Shown here one piece after another: positions 25,401 through 33,000 of a stretch of 37,219 bases of DNA (its first letter is position 1; each line of letters opens with the position of its first letter). A program made the translations under genes and the position numbers. The stretch covers positions 1 through 37,219 of the forward strand of contig JACQBY010000134.1 in NCBI GenBank assembly GCA_016201875.1, in the 5' to 3' direction. The notes under the pieces are model-generated. The model was given only the letters and a program-made list of their open reading frames with translations, was not told the DNA's origin and ran no database searches. The stretch is from Nitrospirota bacterium (lineage in GTDB: Bacteria > Nitrospirota > Nitrospiria > JACQBW01).

Positions 25401-26100
25401 GCAAAAGATGGGCAAATAGAAGCCCCGGATTAATCGAAATAATCTTCTGGAGATATTTCTCCGAGGCCTCATATCGGGCCAGTTCAAATAAAAGGGTCCC
25501 CGCGTTTTCAAGCGCTTCCATCTGATCGGGCGCAAGATCAATGACCGATTGATATTCCATCAGGGCCTTCTCCCGCTCCTTTTTTTTCAGGTAAGCGCTC
25601 CCTTTTGACAGATGATCTTTGATTTTTTGAGCCTTTTCAGGGGTTTCTCCGATCTGGGTGAGGCGGAATTTTGCCGTTGCCACAAAAGACGCAAAGGCTT
25701 TGTTGACATTTTCAAGTGAAACCGTCTTTTGATAATTGAGAATGGCATTGGGAAGATCGTTTTTGAGTTCAAAAACCTCCCCTAAAAACTGGTAAGCAGG
25801 GGCATAATCGGGCTGAATGGAGATGGCGGAGCGCAAAGCCTTTTCAGACTGATCGATCAGTTGTTTCTGAAGATAAACCCGCCCCAGGCCAAAATAGGCC
25901 CTGTGGTTATTGGGATTTTTGATCAGGGCTTTTTTAAACTCCTCCAAAGCGGCATCCAGCTTTCCCTGGGATAAATATTCTGTCCCTTTTTGAGTGGGGT
26001 CTTTATCCGCGGGAGTGTCAGAAGGTGTCACAACAGGAAGATCGGGAGGGGTCTGGCCAAATAAAAATGCCGGATAAAAAGAGAAGAAAATAAAAATCAA
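22429..26100 (-). CDS. TPR protein with C-terminal outer-membrane beta-barrel
   Basis: 1223 residues from TTG 26100. Hydrophobic signal segment (IFIFFSFYPAFLFGQ), then more than a dozen tetratricopeptide repeats to about 935 (for example GLGRVYLQKQLIDQSEKALR, YYNLGFAYIRNFDLVSGEYA), then a beta-barrel of about 265 residues (from YYQQRVSGNVSATLFG to the last strand HTLGLTVNYSF). The layout, periplasmic TPR scaffold plus barrel, is that of polysaccharide exporters such as BcsC and PelB, but the sequence is not one of these. There is no clear ribosome-binding site for the TTG; a perfect AGGAGG at 26201-26206 instead points to an ATT at 26193, in frame with no stop between, so the real start may be there. 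Confidence 0.83.
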   Translation of the reverse strand: MIFIFFSFYPAFLFGQTPPDLPVVTPSDTPADKDPTQKGTEYLSQGKLDAALEEFKKALIKNPNNHRAYFGLGRVYLQKQLIDQSEKALRSAISIQPDYAPAYQFLGEVFELKNDLPNAILNYQKTVSLENVNKAFASFVATAKFRLTQIGETPEKAQKIKDHLSKGSAYLKKKEREKALMEYQSVIDLAPDQMEALENAGTLLFELARYEASEKYLQKIISINPGLLFAHLLLGEAYEAEERVGEAWEEYQTILQRGQKTPQFREVIEARKKMEQSGQTKEIALEIVSRLKKAASLFEIEKKLDAAELEYRGILKSVPENIKAKFGLGVILFQKERLPEARKLFLDVVAKEPSLVPGHLFLGQIYLKEKEVQKAFNEFSRVKELIHQLGNPEEFKEELAKAERELAQFGDDSARTLEIQLLLDEGGAFLKSENIDAAREKFIQALSLSPKNLQALDSLGKIYLRETSLDLEKAGDYSKQILALYPELPSPRIDLALIYQSQEKYEKAIVLLEEVIQMDQKESEWSRRAKYFLSQMGGSPEKARALFSYIRSGNQLFKEEKWSEAKEAYQKALGLVPEQVQALYALALVEIKQKNPVEAQKDLEALLKINPDYLEARFQSGLLLGAVGKYTESIEEMKKVILLGKEGKLVQTAKKEMEGLEQKAESEAHFKSGNEAMQTLEQLEKENPPEEGVPVSRDKKNMLQKAVAEFEAAIRLNRDNAYYYYNLGFAYIRNFDLVSGEYALKRAIELKPDLFAAHYRLAILYDLAGAYKSAFSEYEQVIALGKPEEEEVREAVKKLDEIRPKLTRTEEAKGYSIVGALLMQRKEYPTAGRLLLKATELVPWEGDTWYDLGNYYEAVEDDDRAADAYQKAIEKSPNFSSPYFYLGIIQERRGDFHGAYENFKKGAKYLVNKKSKEGVLLQARLDYYQQRVSGNVSATLFGSDSNAGNSEAFESSEVYSVYALSLKYSFYKSLKVILSGGLSVSNSVYYDNQRLFNGESVSFEARWPDLNGLTVVLSPSMGMSYQAGGFAGWNSQFGADIQTKGNWFDSITTHLGYAYSVSAINPFYNSIQQAVSWSVFKSLQSYGGLSWVMSAANRDVVASDDSQISWNAGVTYNRKFLDYYNGSLSIAYGQVLYKNPDPAALQAGLGALYRKNQSVSLNAGVTWFFYSNVTLTASAGWQSVASNLSALVSRNVNDVLSEQTAPIGGYKKHTLGLTVNYSF

Positions 26101-26111
26101 AAAAAAAGAGA

Positions 26112-26155
26112 GAACCTGTCCGACCCGTGGACCGGTCGATCCAAAGACCGGAGGA
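26112..26155 (-). repeat. Possible F1x-related sequence
   Basis: On the minus strand TCCGGTCTTTGGATCG matches the F1x flank at 1273 and 3522, followed by a different self-complementary tail containing GACCGGTCCACGGGTC. A weak match; it may be a diverged relative. If translation starts at 26193, it lies inside coding sequence, like every other F1 copy. Confidence 0.4.
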
Positions 26156-26255
26156 GAAAAATAAATCTTAATGTTCGATTTCCTGAAAATAATAAAGTTT
26201 CCTCCTGAGAGGTTCTTGAATAAAATATCCTATTTGCCTTAAAAAACAAACAAAA

Positions 26256-26296
26256 AAAAGGGAGAACCGGGCATGGTTCCCGAATTCTCCCTTTTA
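26256..26296 (-). terminator. Rho-independent terminator after the secreted-protein gene
   Basis: On the minus strand AAAAGGGAGAATTCGGG pairs with CCCGGTTCTCCCTTTT across a short loop, followed by a run of T. It lies 35 bp after the stop at 26331. Confidence 0.85.
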
Positions 26297-26330
26297 GGTC
26301 CTGACAACGACCTGCTAGCCTGTCACAGAT

Positions 26331-27269
26331 TTATGGAACTAAAGCCTGTGTCGCAGGATCATAGCTGCTGGCCGGGAGTCCTGGCGCAACAGGAGGAGTA
26401 TTCCCGTCAGTAACCGAAACGCTATTGTTAAACAGCTGACCGTAGGAACCGATATCAAGACCAGCTGATTGCTGACCGGCTTGATTATCACCCACAGCCT
26501 GGGCAACCGAACCGGTGTTAAAGTAATCCGGTCCACCGAACGGATCGATGTTGCCTGTCCATGTGGCATCAACAAGTCCCAAGTCGACAGCGATAGACAA
26601 ACCACCGCCTGCCACGGTTGCCTGATTCATGACCTGGAAACCAGCCGCGGGATTGAGGTTATCCGCATATTCGAACATCGCCAGTCTCTGATCGATATAA
26701 TCCGCATCCGCTGGTGAAGCAGTGTGATTCATCTGCTGGCTCAAACGGTTTCCGAAATCTAAAGGACCTTCTTCAAAGCCGCTGACAAGCGCTGTGGTAA
26801 AAGTCCCCTGATTGAAAAAGTCGGTACCGACAGGGATGGTCGCACCACCCTGAGAGTCAAGCAGAGTGACCGCGCCTGAAGGAACAAATGTGGAGCAACC
26901 ATTGTCACCGCACATTCCGAAAAGGAGCTGGTCTAACGCGTAACCCGTTGTCGAATCAGCTCCGCCGGTATACTGAGTACCTGCGTAGCTAACCTGTGTA
27001 GGAACGCTTCCAAGGCCGAATCCGGTACCGGAACCGCCCGCACCCTGATCAGCCGCAAACGTACCGGCGTTAACGGTACAGGTGTTAATTAAACCAACGT
27101 TCGGACCAGCCGGACAGGTGACATTCGGTCCAAGATTAACGCTTTTCCCGAATAATGTTCCATCCAGGTCAAGACTTGCAGATGTTGTTGTTGTGGTAGC
27201 CGCCATTGCGCCACCGGCCATGGCCAGAATAGCGACCATAGATAACATAAGTATCGATTTAAGTTTCAT
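26331..27269 (-). CDS. Unrecognised secreted protein A (Gly/Asn/Thr-rich)
   Basis: 312 residues. Signal peptide KSILMLSMVAILAMAGGAMA, then a low-complexity polar protein with many Gly, Asn, Ser, Thr and four Cys in two pairs (TCPAGPNVGLINTC; CGDNGC). I do not recognise the family. AAGGAG lies six bases before the ATG at 27269. An upstream in-frame ATG at 27338 is preceded by AGAGGGGGTGAAACAAA and would add 23 residues; both could be used, and a small hairpin (ATGACCTAAAGGTCAT) lies between them. A segment around QQMNHTASPADADYIDQRLAMF has a counterpart in the next gene. Flanked by its own terminator, so probably a single-gene transcript. Confidence 0.65.
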   Translation of the reverse strand: MKLKSILMLSMVAILAMAGGAMAATTTTTSASLDLDGTLFGKSVNLGPNVTCPAGPNVGLINTCTVNAGTFAADQGAGGSGTGFGLGSVPTQVSYAGTQYTGGADSTTGYALDQLLFGMCGDNGCSTFVPSGAVTLLDSQGGATIPVGTDFFNQGTFTTALVSGFEEGPLDFGNRLSQQMNHTASPADADYIDQRLAMFEYADNLNPAAGFQVMNQATVAGGGLSIAVDLGLVDATWTGNIDPFGGPDYFNTGSVAQAVGDNQAGQQSAGLDIGSYGQLFNNSVSVTDGNTPPVAPGLPASSYDPATQALVP

Positions 27270-27338
27270 ACTTTTCTCCTTCATGACCTTTAGGTCATTG
27301 TTAGTTTTGTTTGTTTTGTTCATTGATAATATTCGCAT

Positions 27339-27545
27339 TTTGTTTCACCCCCTCTCCATGCTTAGGTTCTACTTACTGACATTCAGAGCCGACAATTCGG
27401 CGCTGAATGTCTTCGCCGGGTGTATCGCCACCCGAAGAAACTGATTAAACCCGTTGAACGGTTGAAAAGTTGAAAGGTTTAAACCCCTCGACTCATCAAC
27501 TCTTCAACTTCCTCTCAACCCATCAACTCTTCAACCTTTCAACAA
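27339..27545. promoter_or_regulatory. Structured leader region upstream of secreted protein A
   Basis: On the minus strand, two stable hairpins precede the leader: GACATTCAG.GCCGA with a complementary arm (27378-27413, 15 bp) and CGGGTG/CACCCG (27415-27440). Further out, 27455-27543 is a repetitive CATCAACTCTTCAAC tract whose ends pair with each other. The hairpins may control the secreted-protein gene; I cannot match them to a known riboswitch. Confidence 0.5.
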
Positions 27546-28250
27546 TCATTTCGTAGTACATCGCGAACCGGTTCCCTGGGCCGTTCCGGAGGTTAACGTA
27601 AATCCATTATCCGGATCCCAGGTATAGGTGCCGGCGCAGGTGGTTGTCTGCGTCCCTCCCGGCACAATCTCTTGCCGGGTTTGAATAAAATTCCCCGCGG
27701 CCTGGCCGATTAAATTTCCTGTCGCATCGGTCATCGAGTTGACGCCGAATTTATTGTCGAAAATATAACCCGCCGCGGCCTGATTTTGATAAATCTGGGT
27801 TTGCAATTGATTCAGCCTGCTTGTTCCGGACGCAGTCGAATTCATCCGGGTCACCACCGATTGAAAACCGGCTATCCCTGAGGTGGTGGTTGCATCCAAC
27901 AGGCCGATCTGGCTAAATCCGGAAGGGAGATCCCTTCCGAACTGGGTATCCACCGTCGTTCCGGTAATCGACCGGGGAAGGACTGTTTCGGGATGAGGGT
28001 CGGTATTGGAGGACATCTGCGCCCCGTCCATTCCCCACGGACCCGGGTCCGCCGGATTCGACGGTCCCTGCTGTAGATGCATCTGGCTGGTCCTTGAAAC
28101 CGTTGCCGTATCCGCCGCATCTGCAGAAAAAGCCAGGCTCATGGAAAGAAGAATGGCGGAAAAGAGAACTTGGCAGACAACCCGTGCGGACAACCCGTTC
28201 CGCACTTCGTCTGCACTTCGCAATTTTTTAGTTTTTAGCAATTTTATCAT
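27546..28250 (-). CDS. Unrecognised secreted protein B, with nested F1 insert in its signal peptide
   Basis: 234 residues. The start of the signal peptide is MIKLLKTKKL; then 16 codons of F1 sequence (RSADEVRNGLSARVVC); then QVLFSAILLSMSLAFSADA. Without the insert it reads as a normal signal peptide. The mature part is Gly/Ser/Thr/Asn-rich with a Cys pair near the end (TTTCAGTYTWDPDNGFTL and GSRCTTK). No known family. Segment TRMNSTASGTSRLNQLQTQIY resembles one in secreted protein A, so the two may be distant relatives. ATG 28250 is directly abutted by repeat F2, so no native ribosome-binding site is visible; a GTG at 28280 within F2 is in frame (MQFTKAPEYK). Confidence 0.65.
   Translation of the reverse strand: MIKLLKTKKLRSADEVRNGLSARVVCQVLFSAILLSMSLAFSADAADTATVSRTSQMHLQQGPSNPADPGPWGMDGAQMSSNTDPHPETVLPRSITGTTVDTQFGRDLPSGFSQIGLLDATTTSGIAGFQSVVTRMNSTASGTSRLNQLQTQIYQNQAAAGYIFDNKFGVNSMTDATGNLIGQAAGNFIQTRQEIVPGGTQTTTCAGTYTWDPDNGFTLTSGTAQGTGSRCTTK
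28173..28220 (+). repeat. Nested F1: one 24-bp copy inserted in another
   Basis: Outer element of the GCAGA/TCTGC type, split after base 13: GCAGACAACCCGT (28173-28185) and TCTGCACTTCG (28210-28220). Between them sits a complete GCGGA/TCCGC element (28186-28209). Joining the two outer pieces restores exactly the variant seen at 1625 and 5233. Confidence 0.92.
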
Positions 28251-28327
28251 TTTATATTCAGGGGCCTTCGTAAACTGCACTCAATGCCCCCGAACCCCAT
28301 GTTCGGCCAGGCAAAGCCTGATCCTCG
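28251..28327. repeat. F2 repeat copy, abutting secreted protein B
   Basis: Identical to 1071-1147 except for one base. It ends one base before the ATG of protein B, just as copy 1 ends close to the trpE GTG. Confidence 0.88.
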
Positions 28328-28441
28328 CATTTTTTTATTTTAAAATCCCTTTAGGAGCAGGGGCAATCCCCACCAGGTTACCCCTGCTCCGGTTATTGTA
28401 CGGGCAAATTATGCCCCTTACAATGACCCTTTAACTCATCA
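28328..28441. other. Gap after moaA with two hairpins
   Basis: GGAGCAGGGG/CCCCTGCTCC (28354-28363 with 28381-28390) and ATTGTA.GGGCA/TGCCC..TACAAT (about 28395-28425). On the minus strand the first is followed by TAAAGGGATTTTAAAAT rather than a clean T-run. It may weakly terminate moaA, or be the remains of a small repeat. Confidence 0.45.
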
Positions 28442-29461
28442 CTAACCGCCGATGCTGATCATGGACTTTAATGTCTTTTCTTCCGCAAACTGCTCTAACA
28501 TGTGCCCCTCGGGCTTAATCTGCAACGACTGGTCAAAAAGGTCGTCAAGCTCTTCGTCGGAACAGTTTCTCCGCAACGCTTCCCTGAAATTGACCTCGAT
28601 ATCCGAGAAAAGGCAGGGGCGGAGCGAACCGTCCGCGGTTAAACGGACGCGATTACAGGTATCGCAGAAATGCTCGCTGATCGCATGAATAAAACCGACC
28701 ACCCCTTTACCGCCGGGGAGTTTGAAATTGTAGGCCGGACCGGACGTCCCCTCATTTCCACCTTTGTCTTCGAGGTTGGTTTCAAGCTTGCCGAATTCCG
28801 CCTCGATTCTTTTCATCACGTCGTCCATCGGCATATATTTCGATTTCCAATCGTCATAATCGCCGCAGGGCATATATTCAATAAACCGGACATGAATGTC
28901 GCGGTTCAGGGTCATTTTTACAAAATCGATCACTTCGTCGTCATTACACCCTTTTTGAAGAACCATGTTGATTTTCAGCGGGCTGAAACCGACCCGCTCG
29001 GCCTCTTCGATCCCTTCCCATACTTTGCGGAAGCAGTTCCCCCGGGTCACTTCTTCAAACCGTTTTGGATTTAAGGAATCAAGACTGATATTCATTCTCC
29101 GGAGGCCCGCTTTATAAAGGGGGCCTGCCATTGTTTTTAACAATACCGCGTTGGTGGTCATGGCAAGATCTTTTAAGCCGCGTTCTTTCAAGGCGGCCAC
29201 TTTGGCGATAAAATCGACAATTCCGCTTCTGACTAAAGGCTCTCCGCCGGTAATCCGGATCTTTTTTAATCCCCGGGCCACGGCGCGTTCAATAATCCGG
29301 TAAAATTCGTCAAAGGACAAGATCGTATCCTGCTGCATCCAGTTTACCCCGTACGCCGGCATACAGTAGGTACAGCGAAGGTTACACCGGTCGGTCACAG
29401 AGACCCTCATATAATTAACGGTTCGATTGAAACTATCGACTAACGGAAGCGGCTGACTCAT
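28442..29461 (-). CDS. moaA: GTP 3',8-cyclase MoaA
   Basis: 339 residues. Radical-SAM enzyme of the first step of molybdenum cofactor synthesis (GTP to 3',8-cyclo-7,8-dihydro-GTP). The N-terminal cluster motif CNLRCTYC, the TGGEPLVR SAM-binding motif, the C-terminal cluster motif CDTCNRVRLTADGSLRPC and the C-terminal Gly-Gly (MISIGG) are all present. AAGGAGG lies eight bases before the ATG at 29461; the ATG at 29479 overlaps that site and is not the start. It stands alone here without moaC, and no Moco riboswitch is apparent. Confidence 0.96.
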   Translation of the reverse strand: MSQPLPLVDSFNRTVNYMRVSVTDRCNLRCTYCMPAYGVNWMQQDTILSFDEFYRIIERAVARGLKKIRITGGEPLVRSGIVDFIAKVAALKERGLKDLAMTTNAVLLKTMAGPLYKAGLRRMNISLDSLNPKRFEEVTRGNCFRKVWEGIEEAERVGFSPLKINMVLQKGCNDDEVIDFVKMTLNRDIHVRFIEYMPCGDYDDWKSKYMPMDDVMKRIEAEFGKLETNLEDKGGNEGTSGPAYNFKLPGGKGVVGFIHAISEHFCDTCNRVRLTADGSLRPCLFSDIEVNFREALRRNCSDEELDDLFDQSLQIKPEGHMLEQFAEEKTLKSMISIGG

Positions 29462-29544
29462 GGATGTGACCTCCTTCATGGAAGTAATCGGTGATTAGTA
29501 ACTAAAGTTAAATGTGAAAAGTAAAACGTTATAAAGTTAATCAT

Positions 29545-29677
29545 GATGGTCTCGTACAAAGTCTGAAAAAGCGGTTTTCTGTCATTCCCGTGCAAACGGG
29601 AATCCAGTTTTTTCAAATAGTTATGTACTCCCTAGATTCCCGCTTTCGCGGGAATGACAACTTTTCACGAAACCATC
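29545..29677. repeat. F3 MITE-like repeat, copy 1
   Basis: 133 bp with terminal inverted repeats GATGGTCTCGTACAAAGT and its imperfect complement ending ACGAAACCATC. Inside, GTCATTCCCG...CGGGAATGAC forms a second inverted repeat, with small hairpins CCCGTGCAAACGGG and CCCGCTTTCGCGGG. No coding capacity. Confidence 0.85.
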
Positions 29678-30020
29678 AATCATTGTGTAACATTTTTCTT
29701 TTAACCTTTAACTTTTTACCTGCTTATACCCTTCAGGGCTTTTATTCTCACTGTTCCTACTTATTTTGCAAGTTAAGGGCCAGAATGTTTCATTTATGAA
29801 CTTATTTGAACTTATCGATAATAAAACATAACCCATTGAAAAATAAATACTTTTTATTAATCCCCTTTCTTAAACCCAGGTTTTTTGTTATGGCTCTATT
29901 CCATGACACTTATTATAGGAATCAATGAGTAAAGTTTTTCACAAATTAGAGGAATATTTTTTCCTATTTTACCTGAGTGTTGACCTATACCCGGATTAAA
30001 CGGCTTTTTTCCTAAAAAAA

Positions 30021-30052
30021 TGGGATCAGAAGGGGGTTTCCTTCTGATCCCA
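30021..30052 (-). terminator. Rho-independent terminator of the giant surface-protein gene
   Basis: Perfect 13-bp stem TGGGATCAGAAGG/CCTTCTGATCCCA with a six-base loop; on the minus strand followed by seven T. It lies 36 bp after the stop at 30088. Confidence 0.93.
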
Positions 30053-30087
30053 TAAAATAACATAATCTCATTCGTTTAAGAACAATT

Positions 30088-33000
30088 TTATGGTATAGCG
30101 GGTATAGCCAATACCCCGGTCGTGGAGAGGGTGTTATTGGTTTCAACCAGCTCCAAAACGGTATTACCTGAATCACTGACGCCGATCAGATAATAGCTCC
30201 CCGCGGGGGTGCCTGAGGGTATGGCAAAGGTCGTGGAAGCGCTATTCGATGCCGATCCTCCTGCCAGAGACGATATTGACCGGGTCCCGAGCAATATATC
30301 TCCCGTGCCAACCAGTTTATCGAGAGAGAGGTAAAATGTCACCGTAAAGGCTCCCGCCGGTTGAGTCCCGATGTTTTGCTGGGTATCTGTGGCGATGATA
30401 TTCGTCCCGGACAGAATGTCCGTTATGGTATAGGTCTTCAGGTCGGGAGAAACCGCGTATTTTGTCGTGGTGCATTTGTAATTACCCGTCTCCACCAGCT
30501 CCGCCACCTGATTGAGGGAGTCCGAAATGGCGCAGAGGTAGTAGCTTCCGATCGGCATCGCCGGGGGAATCGCCAATGTCGACGTGGCCGAATTGGTGGC
30601 GCTTCCGCCGTCCAGGCCCGCAAGATCCCTTGTTCCGATCAACGTATCGCTTAACGTGCTGGGGATGGTGGTCGACGTCAGGTAATAGGCCACCCTGAAG
30701 GCCCCCGCCGGCTGATCCCCGGTGTTTTGCTGGGTATCGCCGACGACGATATTCATCCCGGACAGTGTTCCCGATATTAAATAGGTCTTCAGGTCGGGAG
30801 AGATGGCAATTTTTGCCGCGGTGCATTTGGTATTATTCGTTTCAGCCAGCTCCCCGACCTGATTCAGGGAGTCAGAAATGGCGCAGAAGTAGTAGTTCCC
30901 GATCGGCATCGTCGGCGGAATTGCCAGGGTCGCGCTGGCCGTATCGATGGCGCTCCCTCCGGCCAGGCCCGCAAGATCCCTTGTTCCGATCAGAAAATCG
31001 GTTGACGTATTGACCGTGGTGGTCAACGCCAGGTAATAGGCCACCCTGAAGGCCCCCGCCGGCTGAGTCCCGGTGTTTTGCTGGGTATCGGATATTTTAA
31101 GGGTCATCCCCGCAATGGTTGCCGATACCGCGTAGCCCTTCAGATCAGGCGTAACGGCATAGGTGGTAGTGGTGCATTTGAAATTGCTGGCATAACTCAA
31201 CTGGGCAACCGCATGCGCCAGATCGGGCATGGTGCAGAAATAGTAGTTCCCGATAGCCATCGTCGGCGGAATCCCCAATGTCAGGGAGGCCAAGTTGACA
31301 GCCAATCCGCCGGCCAGGCTTGCGATATTCCGCGTCCCGATCAGCATATCGGTTGACGCATTGGGGGTGGTCGTCTTCGCCAGAAAATGAGAAACCATAA
31401 ACGGCCCCGCCGGCTGATTGCCTGTGTTTTGCTGGGAATCGGAGGTCTTGATCGTCATCCCCGCCAGAGTTCCCGTTACCGTGTAGGACTTCACATAGGG
31501 ATTGACCGCATAGAGCGCCGTGGTGCATCTGGAGTTATTGATTTCACTCGTCTCTGAAACCTGATTGTCCGAGTCAGAAATAGCGCAGAGATAGTAGTTC
31601 CCGATCGGCATGGTCGGAGGAACCGTGAATTTTGAGGCCAACGCGTTCGTTGCGCCTCCGCCCGCCAGGCCATTTACTTTCCGGACTCCGATCAGATGGG
31701 CCACGGAAGGGTTGACTAAAAGCGTCGGCGAAAAATAAAAGGAGACATTGAAGGGGACAGCGGCCTGGATCCCGGTATTTCGCTCGGTGTCTCCAGCAAA
31801 GGCATAAACCCCGCCAAGGGTGGTTGTCAGGGAGTAGACCGTTAAATCGGGACTGTCGGATGGCGCATACCCGGTAAACGGCGCGGTCGAGGTGCTCCAA
31901 ACGCCGCCGACGGTGACAACCGGAACTCCGGAAGCGCCGATTGTGGGATAAATCACCACAATCTGCGTGTCGCTCCAGCTCACCACCGTTGCCACCACCC
32001 CTTCAAAGGTCACGGTGCTGGTACCCTGAGTGGCTCCAAAACCATAACCGGTAATGGTGACCTGCAATCCGGAGTAGGCCGAAGCGGGAGAAATGCCGGT
32101 AATCACAGGGCTCACAGAACCGGTCACGGTAGAAACGGTAAACACCACGCCGTTGCTTGAAGTGCCATTCACCATAACGACCACCTGCCCGGTAGTTGCT
32201 CCCGACGGAACGGTGGCGATAATCTGCGTATCGCTCCAGCTCACAATGGTATCGGCCGGCAGACCGTTGAACAGAACGGCGCTTGTCCCCTGGGAGAAGC
32301 CGAAATAGGACCCGGTAATCGTCACCTGCGTGTTGACATAACCCGCCACAGGAGAAAGCGCGCTAATCGCCGGGCTCGCCGCAGGAGGAGGCGCCGTCAC
32401 CGTGAAGGTCACGCCGTTGCTGGTAAGTCCATTCACCGTCACCGTCAGCGGCCCGGTGGTTGCTCCGGACGGAACGGTGGCCACAATCTGCGTGTCGCTC
32501 CAGCTGACAATCGATCCTGCCGGCGCCCCGTTAAACAACACGGCGCTTGAACCCTGGGTCGCTCCAAAATCAGACCCCGTAATGGTCACCGGTGTCGTGA
32601 CAATTCCCGAAGAAGGGGAAATGGCGCTAATGACCGGACTGATCACCGGAGGAGGAGAGGGAGGGGTCACCGTAAAGGTCACCCCGTTGCTCGAAACCCC
32701 GTTGACAATCACGACCAGAGGGCCGGTGGTTGCCGCGGAAGGAACGGCGGCCACAATCTGCGAGCCGCTCCAGCTCACAATGGTGCCCGCGGGCGTCCCG
32801 TTAAAGAGAACCGAACTTGTCCCTTTGGACGAACCAAAATTCGACCCTGTTATGGTGACCTGGGTGTCTATCACCCCCGATAGAGGAGCAATGTCGCTAA
32901 TGACCGGGCTTGCCGGAGGAGGAGGCGCCGTCACCGTGAAGGTCACGCCGTTGCTGGTGAGTCCATTCACAGTCACCGTCAAGGGACCTGTGGTGGCTCC

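Larger units (their letters stand above)
26101..26330. other. Gap before the TPR-barrel gene, with an extra in-frame leader
   Basis: Holds the open in-frame extension 26101-26193 (see the TPR-barrel entry), AGGAGG at 26201-26206, and a terminator at 26256-26296 for the upstream gene. 26112-26155 resembles the F1x flank (TCCGGTCTTTGGATCG then an inverted-repeat tail) but is degenerate. Confidence 0.6.
29462..30087. other. Intergenic region between the giant surface protein and moaA
   Basis: About 625 bp. It holds the giant gene's terminator (30021-30052), repeat F3 (29545-29677), AAAGTTAAATGTGAAAAG-type simple tracts and AT-rich sequence that probably includes the moaA promoter. I find no gene in it. 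Confidence 0.6.

Noticed and set aside
27378-27440. Hairpins before secreted protein A as a known riboswitch
   Set aside because: I could not match them to c-di-GMP, cobalamin, fluoride, preQ1 or Moco consensus; kept only as an unassigned structured leader.
382-28220. F1 as a DNA uptake word, Chi-like site or restriction-related motif
   Set aside because: Such words are short, single and spread over both coding and gap DNA; F1 forms tandems, inverted mixtures and nested copies, with multiples of 12 bp inserted into otherwise smooth proteins.
28354-28390. Hairpin after moaA as a standard terminator
   Set aside because: The stem is good but no T-run follows it directly on the minus strand, so it is listed only as part of the gap.
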